From the NCBI GenBank assembly GCA_016183775.1, contig JACPDY010000156.1, positions 1 to 32,444 on the forward strand: a stretch of 32,444 nt of DNA, written 5' to 3'. The DNA comes from Bacteroidota bacterium (GTDB taxonomy: Bacteria > Bacteroidota > Bacteroidia > JABDFU01). The notes beneath the pieces are model-generated. The model was not told the origin of the DNA. It did no database searches and saw only the letters and a program-made list of their open reading frames with translations. Both the position numbers and the translations under genes were made by a program. Position 1 is the stretch's first letter. Every line of letters starts with the position of its first letter. Positions 24,409 to 32,444 of this stretch are shown in pieces.

Positions 24409-27400
24409 ATGAACAAATCACTACTTTATTGTAAACTCACAACAATTTTCGCACTTGCGTTTTTTCCTTTATTAAGCAGTGCCCAGGTAAGTTTTACTTC
24501 AAATCCCAGTAATGGATGCGCCCCTCAGCTGGTAAATTTTACATACACCGGCAACCCAAGTGGGAATTATTTCAGGTGGTATTTCGGTGATGGAGATTCA
24601 AGTCATGCTAAGAATCCATCACACACCTATGTGAACCCGGGTTGGTTTAGCGTAAGTCTTTCTGTATGGGACACCACAAATAAAGGGATGATCTCTATGG
24701 GCGGAACAAATAGCAACATACAAATTGATGGAGCAACTACCTTTGATGTGTCTACTCCTTCGGCTTGTCCCGGCGAATCTGTAAGGTTTGGTTTTAACCA
24801 GGGAAGTTATAGCAATATCACATGGGATTATGGCGATTCCACTCAAAATGACAACTGGAACAACACAAGCCATTCATTTAAGTATGCAGGCATTCACACC
24901 GTAAAAATGACAGTTAATACTTCCTGCGGAACTAAAATAGTTACAAGACAAATAACAGTAAGCAATTCAGCCAAACCCGTTTTTTCGATCGGGGTTAATC
25001 AAAATGATGCATGTATAAACGATGTATTTTATTTTTCAGCTAATTACCCTGCTACTTCGTATCTGTGGGATTTTGGAGATGCTACTTCATCCACTGTTGA
25101 AAATCCTTCGCATTCCTATACAACCCCTGGCAACAAACGGGTTATACTCACCGCTACCAATCCTTGCGGCGGCTCGAATAAAGACACCATTTTTGTTAAT
25201 GTTGTAAGTTCGGGATTAAATGCAAACGCGAATTTTAATTTGTGGCCAAATCCTGCATGCCCCAATTCTATAGTGTCAATTGACTGTTCATCTTCCGGCT
25301 CCTCCTACCTGTTGGACCTGGGGGATGGAACCACTTCTACTCAACGGTCTGTTCAGAATTTTTACCCGGCAAACGGAAACTATAATGTAAAACTTATCGT
25401 AACCAACGGCTGTGGCGACAAAGACACAGTCACGCAGGTGCTTACTGTTTCAGTATCCGGCGGGATGAATAATTATGTAAACATTTCGTTCGATAATAAT
25501 AACGGAAACCAGGATACGATGAAAGTTTGCCCGGGCACAACTGTTGATCTCAGGAACAATAGCAACTCAGGTGATGGCAAGTATGGTTTTCTGTGGAAAT
25601 TCGGAGATGGAAGTACAGCCACCACAAAAAATGCTTCGCATAAATATACCGCTGTGGGAAATCACAAGGTTGTATTGATAGTAACAAATGGCTGCGGCAA
25701 ATCCGACAGTGCGTCAAAAGTTGTTGTTGTAGATGCAAACCTGAAGCCTGATACCCAGCTTCAATCGTTACCTGACTCGGTTTGCCCTGGCGGCAAAGTA
25801 TATTTCTTTGATGAAGGAAATCATGATAATAATTCAGGAAACATTTATTCGATCGATTTTGGCGATGGCAATGTATTGAATAACATTACCGGCCCAACTG
25901 ACACTATTGTACAGGTATTGGCCACTCACGCTTATGCCACAACAGGAACATATAACTTCAAGTTTTATGTGACCAATCTTTGCGGCAAGAAAGATTCACT
26001 GAAGAAAAGTATAGTTGTACTTAATGGAGGGCCTAAAAACAAATTCTATTATGTAGATAACTCCACTACTAATGATGGCGGAGGGAGCAATGACAATTCC
26101 CGGTGTCCCGGCGATCTTGTGAAATTTACAGCTGTGGGCGGAGCTGTTTACTCATGGGATTTTGGTGACGGTCAATCCGGATCAGGCCAGGTTGTGTACC
26201 ACAGTTATACATCAGCGGGTACTTACACAGCCAAAGCCATGATCGTTAATAATTGTGGTCAGAGTGATACAGTACCCACAACAGTAGATATCAAAATGAC
26301 CAACAAACCCCAGGCCTGGTTTGATCTTGATAAATCCTTTACCTGTTCGGGCGACACCATCCATTTTGCCGCTGAGGGTTATTATGGAGATGGCCCGGAT
26401 AACAACAGTCATCTGTGGGATTTTGGAGATGGAAATACATCCACACTTAAGAACCCCGCTCATGCTTATTCTCTAAAGGGAGTATTCAAAGTAACACATA
26501 CTGTTACCAACGGCTGTGGCAGCAGTATGCAATATACCAGCATTATAATTGACAAGCCTGTCGTAACGATCAGTGGTCTCGCGTCTGCCTATTGCAGTTA
26601 CGATGCAGCCGTAACACTTGCAGGAATACCTTCAGGAGGAACCTTTAAGATTGACGGGGTAAGTGCAGTATCCTTTAATCCTTCAGTGCAGACTCCCGGC
26701 CCACACACGGTAACCTATACTTACACCAATACAAACGGATGTTCTTCAACTGACAGCAAATCTGTAACAGTTAATCAGACAACTGCAAATGCAGGTGTCG
26801 ACGCATCGGTATGCGCAGGAGGCAGCGCTCAATTGAATGCTACCGGAGGCGGTACTTATGCATGGCTGCCGGCAACAAATTTATCAAACGCTGCAATTGC
26901 AAATCCGGTTGCTTCACCCTCTTCAACAACAAACTACACGGTAACTGTAACTAAAAATGGTTGTGTTGCTACAGATGATGTTCAGGTTGCTGTGGCCGCT
27001 TCACTTACTGCGAATGCGGGAAGCAACACCTCCGTATGTAATGGTAATAGTGTTACGCTTAACGGTTCAGGTGGCGGTAATTACTCATGGGCTCCTTCAG
27101 CAAGTCTTGACAATCCGGCTGTTGCTAACCCTGTGGCATCCCCAACTGCCACCACCACCTATACACTTACGGTATCAAGCGGCTCTTGCAGCAATACAGG
27201 TACTGTAACAGTAACTGTTGATCCTGCGGTAACCATAAGCAGCATCTCTCCTGTCAATGTATTATGTAACGGTACTTCAACCGGATCCGCCAGTGTCAGC
27301 GCAACCGGCGGCACAGGAACTAAAACATATTCCTGGAGCAATGGGGGAACAGCGCAAACGATCAGCTCACTTTCAGCTTCAACATATACAGTAACAGTTC

Positions 27401-28185
27401 TTGATTCCAAGGGTTGCAGTAGCACCAGCGCAGTTGCTATTATCCAACCGGCGAAAGTAAATGCGTCAGCATCGGTTGGTCAGAACATAGGATGTAATGG
27501 CGGGAATAATGGCAGCGCTTCAGTAGCGGCATCCGGAGGATCCGGCGCATATACATACAACTGGAATACAGGAGCAACCGGACAAACCATCTCAGGATTG
27601 ACCGCTGCAACTTATACAGTTACGGTAAAAGACGCAAATAATTGTATCGCTACTTCTGTTGCCGCAGTTACTCAGCCCGCTGCACTTACTTCAACATCAG
27701 TTAAGCAGGACGCCAGCTGCATAGGCTGCAACGATGGAAGCGCCTCGGTATTTGCAAACGGAGGAACACTACCTTATACCTATTTATGGACTCCCGGCAA
27801 TAAAACAACTGTTTCTGTTAGTGGGCTATCTGCTAACACATACACAGCTTGCGTTACAGATGCAAAAGGCTGCACCACCTGCACTACAATTAACATTGGT
27901 CAGCCAACCGGTATTATCACAGCCGGCAAGGATGCCGGGAATATTTTTATGTATCCCAACCCGTCTCACGGCTCGTTTGTAATTTCCATAACTGAATTAA
28001 ACACATCAGCAGAGCTTTCAGTAATGGATGTAACAGGGAAAAAAATATACAGCAGGTCAGTACCGAATACAAGATCATTCACCGAAACCATTGACCTTTC
28101 CGGATCCGCTAACGGCACGTATTATGTACGGCTTATCACAAGCACCGGAAGTGTGAGTGTAAAAAGGGTTATGATCAGCAGATAG
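24409..28185 (+). CDS. PKD/SprB-repeat T9SS surface protein, 1258 residues
   Basis: A signal peptide (to about residue 25) is followed by about eight PKD domains (about 26-720; core WDFGDG/WYFGDG variants and a TNGCG end). Next come a PKD-like module (about 721-790), two related ANAG-x-VC Ig-like modules, and three SprB repeats (about 944-1165; LCNGTSTGSASVSATGG, GCNGGNNGSASV, SCIGCNDGSASV). A T9SS type A sorting domain begins at about 1177 (MYPNPSHGSF). Most PKD units have one Cys near the start and one in the closing NGCG, suggesting disulfides. SprB repeats occur in the gliding adhesin SprB, so adhesion or surface motility is a possible role, but no gliding genes are nearby. It is alone in its transcription unit, with its own promoter and terminator. 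Confidence 0.9.
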   Translation: MNKSLLYCKLTTIFALAFFPLLSSAQVSFTSNPSNGCAPQLVNFTYTGNPSGNYFRWYFGDGDSSHAKNPSHTYVNPGWFSVSLSVWDTTNKGMISMGGTNSNIQIDGATTFDVSTPSACPGESVRFGFNQGSYSNITWDYGDSTQNDNWNNTSHSFKYAGIHTVKMTVNTSCGTKIVTRQITVSNSAKPVFSIGVNQNDACINDVFYFSANYPATSYLWDFGDATSSTVENPSHSYTTPGNKRVILTATNPCGGSNKDTIFVNVVSSGLNANANFNLWPNPACPNSIVSIDCSSSGSSYLLDLGDGTTSTQRSVQNFYPANGNYNVKLIVTNGCGDKDTVTQVLTVSVSGGMNNYVNISFDNNNGNQDTMKVCPGTTVDLRNNSNSGDGKYGFLWKFGDGSTATTKNASHKYTAVGNHKVVLIVTNGCGKSDSASKVVVVDANLKPDTQLQSLPDSVCPGGKVYFFDEGNHDNNSGNIYSIDFGDGNVLNNITGPTDTIVQVLATHAYATTGTYNFKFYVTNLCGKKDSLKKSIVVLNGGPKNKFYYVDNSTTNDGGGSNDNSRCPGDLVKFTAVGGAVYSWDFGDGQSGSGQVVYHSYTSAGTYTAKAMIVNNCGQSDTVPTTVDIKMTNKPQAWFDLDKSFTCSGDTIHFAAEGYYGDGPDNNSHLWDFGDGNTSTLKNPAHAYSLKGVFKVTHTVTNGCGSSMQYTSIIIDKPVVTISGLASAYCSYDAAVTLAGIPSGGTFKIDGVSAVSFNPSVQTPGPHTVTYTYTNTNGCSSTDSKSVTVNQTTANAGVDASVCAGGSAQLNATGGGTYAWLPATNLSNAAIANPVASPSSTTNYTVTVTKNGCVATDDVQVAVAASLTANAGSNTSVCNGNSVTLNGSGGGNYSWAPSASLDNPAVANPVASPTATTTYTLTVSSGSCSNTGTVTVTVDPAVTISSISPVNVLCNGTSTGSASVSATGGTGTKTYSWSNGGTAQTISSLSASTYTVTVLDSKGCSSTSAVAIIQPAKVNASASVGQNIGCNGGNNGSASVAASGGSGAYTYNWNTGATGQTISGLTAATYTVTVKDANNCIATSVAAVTQPAALTSTSVKQDASCIGCNDGSASVFANGGTLPYTYLWTPGNKTTVSVSGLSANTYTACVTDAKGCTTCTTINIGQPTGIITAGKDAGNIFMYPNPSHGSFVISITELNTSAELSVMDVTGKKIYSRSVPNTRSFTETIDLSGSANGTYYVRLITSTGSVSVKRVMISR

Positions 28186-28200
28186 AAACGATCTGACTAT

Positions 28201-28241
28201 AAAAAATCCCCTTATGAATAATTTTCATAAGGGGATTTTTA
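28201..28241. terminator. Bidirectional terminator
   Basis: AAAAATCCCCTTATGA (28202-28217) pairs perfectly with TCATAAGGGGATTTTT (28225-28240), and one more A-T pair leaves a 5-base loop. Flanking A and T runs let it stop the plus-strand PKD gene and, from the other side, the minus-strand kelch-like gene ending at 28345. Confidence 0.9.
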
Positions 28242-28344
28242 ATTCAAATAAAACCAGGGTAATAGTTTAGCCAGGTTATACCAATGATATAATGCCGATT
28301 GAAAAGAGAACACGATTTTTAATTGGATTCCTATAGCATAGGTA

Positions 28345-29946
28345 TTATTTCTTAGTCACTTTCACTGTTCTCCGAAATGAAGAATTGCGGACAATAAAAA
28401 AATAATTCCCGGGAGAAAGACCTTTGGTGTCGATAGTAAAATGAACCTTTTCTTTATTGACGGGTCCTGCAAAAACAGGTTGAACCAATTGTCCCTGCAT
28501 ACTGAACAGATCTATTTTAACCGATTGCTGTTTGCCGGAAATAAATTGCAAAGTGACATTGTCGGTCACGGGACTGGGAAATGCCGCAAGGTCGAGTATT
28601 GAATTATCTGTAACATTTACGGTTCGGACTCCTGTGGATGCTTTATTCAACCACACTTCGTAAACAAGTGAGTTGGCAGAACTTAAACTGGGGTCACTTA
28701 AACTGATGTTCGGATCGGGTGTATCTATCCCTCCTGTTATATAGCCTATAAGGCGGTTGCCGGACAAATTCGTATAATCAATAATCTCATTAGATATCAT
28801 TTGGATACCCGGTGCAGGGAAAAAGTAAGCATTAGTTCCCAGTAAAGCAGGCATTGTTGTATTACTGTTGTATTCTGTATAAGTATTGTTCTTGTCACGC
28901 ACAACTATGCTCACAGTATTTACGAAAGGAACTGTAGTATCCTTAACCTGCGCATTAGAAAGAGTGTCAATATAATATAAACTTATACCGCCAAAAAAGA
29001 TATTATACTGTTTACCGGGAACCGAATCATAAATGGCAGTATATGCCGAATGATATTGCGACAGGTTTTGGTTAAATGACTGATCGACCGTATTGCCGTT
29101 TTTTGAAATATTTATACATGTCAGGTAGGGCAAATTTACGTCATATTGAAACACCCCACTGAATGCTGTAAGGCCCTTCTCACCGCTAAAGTAACGCTGC
29201 GGGATTATATTCAGGTCGCGGCGGTGAAAATTAACCGAATCATGATCGGCACTGTAATTGGTTATGGAAAGATTTGTCCCATTGTCGGCAATATTGAACT
29301 TACGGATCTCATTACTATATCTCTGAACATGAAACCCGGTTGTTGAACTTCTGTCATACCGCCCGTCAAACCGATGACCGAATACAAGATAATAAGTGGA
29401 ATCAATCTTTTGGACATGCGTACCGCAAATCGCCAGGCGCTCATCCTTTACCTGCCGGAAATAACCGCCAATTGGGTTCCCCTGTATTACAGCATTCATG
29501 AGCCCCTTGATATTGACAGCAGTAAGTGTCGGAAATGTTATAAAGTCAGCTATCGAATCTTTCCATCCATAACCACCTATCATATACAATGTAGTATCTG
29601 ATAAATAAAATTGCATGTTTGAAGAGTTGATTGGTTCACTGATGTTCTTCGGAAGAGTTGAAGTTGAAACACTCCAGCTTTGATCAGTAAGAGGATCAAC
29701 GACATAAATTTTATCATTTACACTGCTGGCAGGGAATGCGAAGGGCGGCTGAAAGCCATGCAGTCCGTTCTTTCTGCCTCCAATGAATATCCATTTATTA
29801 TTGTAAGAAATAAACACACCCGAATGTAATGCGGGAGCATTTGTTATGGATAGTGATTGCTTAATTTGAATTGAAAAAGGAACCTGGGCGAAAACATTCG
29901 TCAATATTAAATAAAACAAGAAAATGGTTCCTGGTACAATTTTCAT
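28345..29946 (-). CDS. Kelch-like T9SS-secreted protein
   Basis: This 533-residue protein starts at ATG 29946 with a signal peptide (MKIVPGTIFLFYLILTNVFAQ). TTG 29955 lies inside the -7 element and is rejected. The body has kelch/beta-propeller-like blades (NKWIFIGGRKNGLHGF, TTLYMIGGYG, YYLVFGHRFDGRYDRS). A type IX sorting domain starts near residue 455 (AAFPSPVTDNVTLQF) and ends TVKVTKK. It is predicted to be exported to the cell surface or medium. No enzyme motif was seen and the function is unknown. It is monocistronic by its surroundings. Confidence 0.8.
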   Translation of the reverse strand: MKIVPGTIFLFYLILTNVFAQVPFSIQIKQSLSITNAPALHSGVFISYNNKWIFIGGRKNGLHGFQPPFAFPASSVNDKIYVVDPLTDQSWSVSTSTLPKNISEPINSSNMQFYLSDTTLYMIGGYGWKDSIADFITFPTLTAVNIKGLMNAVIQGNPIGGYFRQVKDERLAICGTHVQKIDSTYYLVFGHRFDGRYDRSSTTGFHVQRYSNEIRKFNIADNGTNLSITNYSADHDSVNFHRRDLNIIPQRYFSGEKGLTAFSGVFQYDVNLPYLTCINISKNGNTVDQSFNQNLSQYHSAYTAIYDSVPGKQYNIFFGGISLYYIDTLSNAQVKDTTVPFVNTVSIVVRDKNNTYTEYNSNTTMPALLGTNAYFFPAPGIQMISNEIIDYTNLSGNRLIGYITGGIDTPDPNISLSDPSLSSANSLVYEVWLNKASTGVRTVNVTDNSILDLAAFPSPVTDNVTLQFISGKQQSVKIDLFSMQGQLVQPVFAGPVNKEKVHFTIDTKGLSPGNYFFIVRNSSFRRTVKVTKK

Positions 29947-29952
29947 TGCCTG

Positions 29953-29981
29953 CAAAGATATAATAGCCTCCTGTACAACAA
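29953..29981 (-). promoter_or_regulatory. Promoter of the kelch-like gene
   Basis: On the minus strand TATCTTTG (29960-29953) is a perfect -7 element, with TTG 18 bp upstream (29981-29979), slightly shorter than the usual 19-20. The -7 ends only 6 bp before ATG 29946, so the mRNA leader would be nearly absent. Confidence 0.55.
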
Positions 29982-30092
29982 TAGAATGGCTTAATCATAT
30001 TTACCCTTTGTTATGAATCCAACTGAGCATAGTTTTGAAATATCCAACTTTCAGTGAGTGCTTCATTCCTGTGATAAGGTGGTGTTTAAAGA

Positions 30093-30130
30093 GAAAAATC
30101 CCGCCCTGGTTAACCAGAACGGGATTTTTC
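30093..30130 (-). terminator. Terminator of the HU gene
   Basis: GAAAAATCCCG (30093-30103) pairs with CGGGATTTTTC (30120-30130), with an inner CTGGTT/AACCAG stem. Read on the minus strand the second T run gives the terminator tail. It sits 15 bp past the HU stop. Confidence 0.85.
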
Positions 30131-30145
30131 TTTAAAAAGCAAAAA

Positions 30146-30421
30146 TTACTTATTCACTGATTTTTTAAGATCAGCTCCGGCTTTAAATTTCGCTACTTTT
30201 TTAGCAGCAATTTTAATTGCTTTTCCGGTTTGTGGATTACGGCCTGTTCTTGCAGCGCGTTTTGCAACACCGAAAGTACCGAAACCTACAAGCGCCACTC
30301 TGTCGCCTTTTTTAAGCGCTTTGGTAGTAGCGTTAATAAATCCATCAAGAGCACGACCTGCGTCAGCCTTTGTTAATTTTGCCTCTCCGGCAATAGCATC
30401 AATTAGTTCAGCTTTGTTCAT
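30146..30421 (-). CDS. HU-family DNA-binding protein
   Basis: This 91-residue nucleoid protein bends and coats DNA. It has the family dimer helices ([22 protein letters not shown]), GFGTF at about 47-51, and the DNA-contact arm with [11 protein letters not shown] near residue 61, including the intercalating proline. The C-terminus is Lys-rich. The length is typical (90). It has its own promoter and terminator, as expected for an abundant protein. Confidence 0.96.
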   Translation of the reverse strand: MNKAELIDAIAGEAKLTKADAGRALDGFINATTKALKKGDRVALVGFGTFGVAKRAARTGRNPQTGKAIKIAAKKVAKFKAGADLKKSVNK

Positions 30422-30461
30422 TTTGTTTTTTGTTAAGGGTTAAACATTTATTATAACGCTG

Positions 30462-30492
30462 CGAATATAGTCGAAACCCTTATCCGACGCAA
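30462..30492 (-). promoter_or_regulatory. Promoter of the HU gene
   Basis: On the minus strand TTG (30492-30490), a 20-bp spacer and TATATTCG (30469-30462). The TTCG form of the -7 element also occurs at 2116-2123, with the same spacing. It lies 41 bp before the start codon. Confidence 0.65.
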
Positions 30493-30646
30493 GTTTTAAG
30501 GCATAAACTTTCTGAAATTGTTGATAAATAAGGCTTTTGTTGATAACTATGTCTGAAATGCCCTGTTTAATAGCCTTTCGAATATACATAGTCGGCTATT
30601 CCAACACCCGCTATCGTTTTAAACAAATTAATTATAATTTTACTTT

Positions 30647-31279
30647 ATGAACAAGTTAGGTAAACAGGCTGCAATTCTGATCATGTTATCTGTTGCATTA
30701 CATATAAGCCATGCACAGCCTGTATTTAACGTATATAAATATTACCTTGAAAAAGGCATTAATTACGATACCATCAACCGCTTCGACTCCCTTCACAAGC
30801 CGTATGGTTTCTGGATCATACTGAATAAAGACCGTAAGCCCAAAGTATATGGTTATACCGACACACAAATAGTGGAAGAAGGATATTACACCAACGGAAA
30901 AAAAACAGGCGTATGGACCGCCTATTTTCCCGAAGGCAATAAAAAGGAAGAAATAACTTTATTGAATGGCAAACCAAACGGCCCCACAACCACCTATTAC
31001 TCCAATGGAAATATTAAAGAGAAAAGAAACCGGGACGGGCCAAAGATAAAAGGCGAACTCCTTATGTATGCCGAAAACGGGCAATTGACATACAAGGGTA
31101 TATATGATGGGGCTGGCAAGTCTATAAGCAATGAGCGTTACACCGATGGCATTAAAAGTACCGAGACCAAACGTGTGAACGACTCCACCGAGGTGATAAC
31201 CGAATTTGACAAAACAGGCAAGATCATAAAAACTACTGCCGAGCCTGTTGTTAAGGAGAGGTCGAACAGTAAATTCTAA
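30647..31279 (+). CDS. MORN-repeat (YwqK-like) exported protein
   Basis: This 210-residue protein has a signal peptide (MNKLGKQAAILIMLSVALHISHAQ) and MORN_2-type repeats: EEGYYTNGKKTGVWTAYFPEG, NGKPNGPTTTYYSNG, IKGELLMYAENGQLTYKGIY. Such proteins are often labelled 'toxin-antitoxin antitoxin YwqK', but there is no toxin gene here and the export signal argues for an envelope role. Its stop overlaps the stop of the convergent START-like gene by 3 bp. The function is unknown. Confidence 0.75.
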   Translation: MNKLGKQAAILIMLSVALHISHAQPVFNVYKYYLEKGINYDTINRFDSLHKPYGFWIILNKDRKPKVYGYTDTQIVEEGYYTNGKKTGVWTAYFPEGNKKEEITLLNGKPNGPTTTYYSNGNIKEKRNRDGPKIKGELLMYAENGQLTYKGIYDGAGKSISNERYTDGIKSTETKRVNDSTEVITEFDKTGKIIKTTAEPVVKERSNSKF

Positions 31280-31653
31280 TCAAAAAACTCCGCCAAACTC
31301 CCGAAATAAACCGTATCCCACCCATTCCTGATATCATTATATGCTTCATCGGGGATGTTAGCATGATGCAGTTCTACCGATGTTCCTTCTTTATGCGGGT
31401 GAAGTTGAATAGTAACAATTGAAGGCGCCGGCTGTTCACCAAAATACCATTCCTGCACAATTTTTTTGTTCTCACTGAATTCTAAATTTTTTCCTTCAAT
31501 GCTTCCGTCCATAATGGAGAATTCCGTTCCGGGCACTGCGCTCATCACGGCATCTTCGTTGGTCCACAGTTTAATGGTAAAGGGATTTGTAAGTGCAATG
31601 TACACCTCTTCGGGAGCAGCATTTAGTATATAATATTTTTTGTAGTCCTTCAA
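31276..31653 (-). CDS. START-like/SRPBCC (AHSA1-type) protein
   Basis: This 125-residue cytosolic protein has the helix-grip pattern YYILNAAPEEVYIALTNPFTIKLWT, then VPGTEFSIMDGSIEGKNLEF, QEWYF and GTSVELHHANIP, ending with an amphipathic helix. It probably binds a small hydrophobic ligand; the ligand is unknown. The start is TTG 31653: the nearest upstream ATG frame stops at once. It lies 17 bp downstream of the acidic hypothetical gene, so the two form an operon. Confidence 0.8.
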   Translation of the reverse strand: MKDYKKYYILNAAPEEVYIALTNPFTIKLWTNEDAVMSAVPGTEFSIMDGSIEGKNLEFSENKKIVQEWYFGEQPAPSIVTIQLHPHKEGTSVELHHANIPDEAYNDIRNGWDTVYFGSLAEFFD

Positions 31654-31670
31654 TTAACTTTCCTGGTTTA

Positions 31671-32174
31671 TCATTTTTTTATAAATAAGCCCCATTCATC
31701 TTCGTAACCTTCATCATCCAGCTTATCGAGCGAACGCACCCATTCTTTAAAAAGGGTCTGAAATTCGGTCATTTCCCTTCTCAGCAGTTGAGTATAATTA
31801 ACATCCACATCATCAAACATCTTCAACCCGGAAGTTGCGGTTTTTAAATACTCCGCATGATACCGGATGATCGCCGCATTCTGCATACTCAGCAGCCAGG
31901 AGTCCGTGCCAAGTGCTCCTGCTAATTTAGGAGCCAGCATCATGGAGGATTCACGCAGGATAGAGCCATACATTTCACCCGCCTGCTCAGGTAAACTTTC
32001 TATTAAAGCCGCAACCATTTCATCAACCGCTTTGGCTTTTTTAAAAAGCGGATGCTGATAGATACGCTTATGGCGTTCTTTCATTTCTTTATCCAACTCT
32101 TCCTTCTCCTCCGGGCTCATATTATCCGGATCAAAATCAAAATCGTCATCATTATCATCGTCGTTCCAGGCCAT
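31671..32174 (-). CDS. Acidic helical hypothetical protein
   Basis: Not recognised. It has 167 residues, ATG start at 32174. The N-terminal tail (residues 2-30) is almost entirely Asp/Glu/Asn. The rest is predicted helical (KAKAVDEMVAALIESLPEQAGEMYGSIL, RREMTEFQTLFKEWVRSLDKL) with no signal peptide or membrane segment, so it is cytosolic. It is the first gene of a pair with the START-like gene. Codon use and ORF quality look like a real conserved gene. Confidence 0.75.
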   Translation of the reverse strand: MAWNDDDNDDDFDFDPDNMSPEEKEELDKEMKERHKRIYQHPLFKKAKAVDEMVAALIESLPEQAGEMYGSILRESSMMLAPKLAGALGTDSWLLSMQNAAIIRYHAEYLKTATSGLKMFDDVDVNYTQLLRREMTEFQTLFKEWVRSLDKLDDEGYEDEWGLFIKK

Positions 32175-32388
32175 GGTATTTACCTTTTTGTATTCTTAAC
32201 TATCTATCATGGATATTTATGGGGATGCAAATTAAAAAAACTTCCGATATGATTAAACCTTTGCTATATTTAATAGTCAAAACAGGCAGAAATAATCATA
32301 AACTATATACACATGAAATGGTCATGAGCTAGAATGAAGCACACCAACCGAGGATGAATATTTAACTTCGTGCAAAACATGAAACGTA

Positions 32389-32444
32389 ATGCAAGAAATA
32401 AAATTCAAACAGGTTGTAACAACCGGTTGCGGTATAGATGTCCA
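32389..32444 (+). CDS. IS110-family transposase, N-terminal fragment (runs off window)
   Basis: From ATG 32389 the frame reads MQEIKFKQVVTTGCGIDV and then leaves the window. The GCGIDVH-type start is characteristic of IS110 transposases, whose first catalytic Asp of the DEDD RuvC-like domain lies in G-[IL]-D-V-H. Another ATG at 32379 is in a different frame and gives a basic, unconvincing peptide. Only 18 codons are visible, so completeness is unknown. Confidence 0.6.
   Translation, partial: MQEIKFKQVVTTGCGIDV

Noticed and set aside
25000-28000. Repetitive DNA taken as CRISPR or tandem DNA repeat
   Set aside because: The repetition is at protein level (PKD and SprB domains) with diverged codons. 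No regular direct repeats with spacers were seen anywhere in the window.
30647-31279. Toxin-antitoxin antitoxin label for the MORN-repeat protein
   Set aside because: No toxin partner is present and the product has an export signal.

Overview
The window comes from a Bacteroidota chromosome (Chitinophagales, Sphingobacteriales or Flavobacteriales-like; the exact lineage cannot be read here). Three secreted proteins end in type IX secretion (T9SS) sorting domains, one carries PKD and SprB repeats, a TonB receptor has a carboxypeptidase-regulatory N-domain, and several promoters follow the Bacteroidota pattern TTG-N20-TAnnTTTG with no clear Shine-Dalgarno dependence. A fragment of a minus-strand gene lies at the left edge and the first codons of an IS110-type transposase lie at the right edge.

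Layout. Positions 1-55: partial minus-strand ORF. 176-1891 (minus): PhoU-like DUF47 protein followed by a PiT phosphate transporter. 2146-10870 (plus): small hypothetical, SulP transporter, DabA, DabB, and a SulP::beta-carbonic-anhydrase fusion, which together form an inorganic-carbon uptake locus. 10911-11591 (minus): exported low-molecular-weight phosphatase/ArsC-like protein. 11756-22576 (plus): phosphate-acquisition block of TonB receptor, T9SS-sorted beta-helix protein, OprP-type porin, pstS, pstC, pstA, pstB and phoU. 22589-24116 (minus): YitT-family membrane protein and a DUF1905/YdeI protein. 24409-28185 (plus): 1258-residue PKD/SprB-repeat surface protein. 28345-29946 (minus): kelch-like T9SS cargo. 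30146-30421 (minus): HU. 30647-31279 (plus): MORN-repeat protein. 31276-32174 (minus): START-like protein and an acidic hypothetical. 32389 to the end: IS110 transposase start.

How the genes work together. The phosphate genes form a complete path: outer-membrane entry (TonB receptor, porin, surface beta-helix protein), periplasmic capture (PstS), inner-membrane ABC import (PstCAB), control (PhoU), and a low-affinity PiT/DUF47 pair nearby. Reading the upstream regions showed one shared operator design in front of six of these genes or operons: three or four 7-bp units related to TTAACAT at an exact 11-bp period, with the last unit starting 18-19 bp before the TTTG of the -7 element. This looks like a Bacteroidota Pho box; it brings the exported phosphatase-like protein and the TonB/beta-helix pair into the likely Pho regulon. 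No such box was seen in front of the SulP/Dab carbon operon.

The most interesting points are this operator family, the doubled carbon-uptake operon with an intact SulP-carbonic-anhydrase fusion, the signal-peptide-bearing phosphatase-like protein that seems to lack the usual acidic residue, the SusD-less TonB/T9SS beta-helix pair, and hairpins placed between pstS and pstC and between pstB and phoU.
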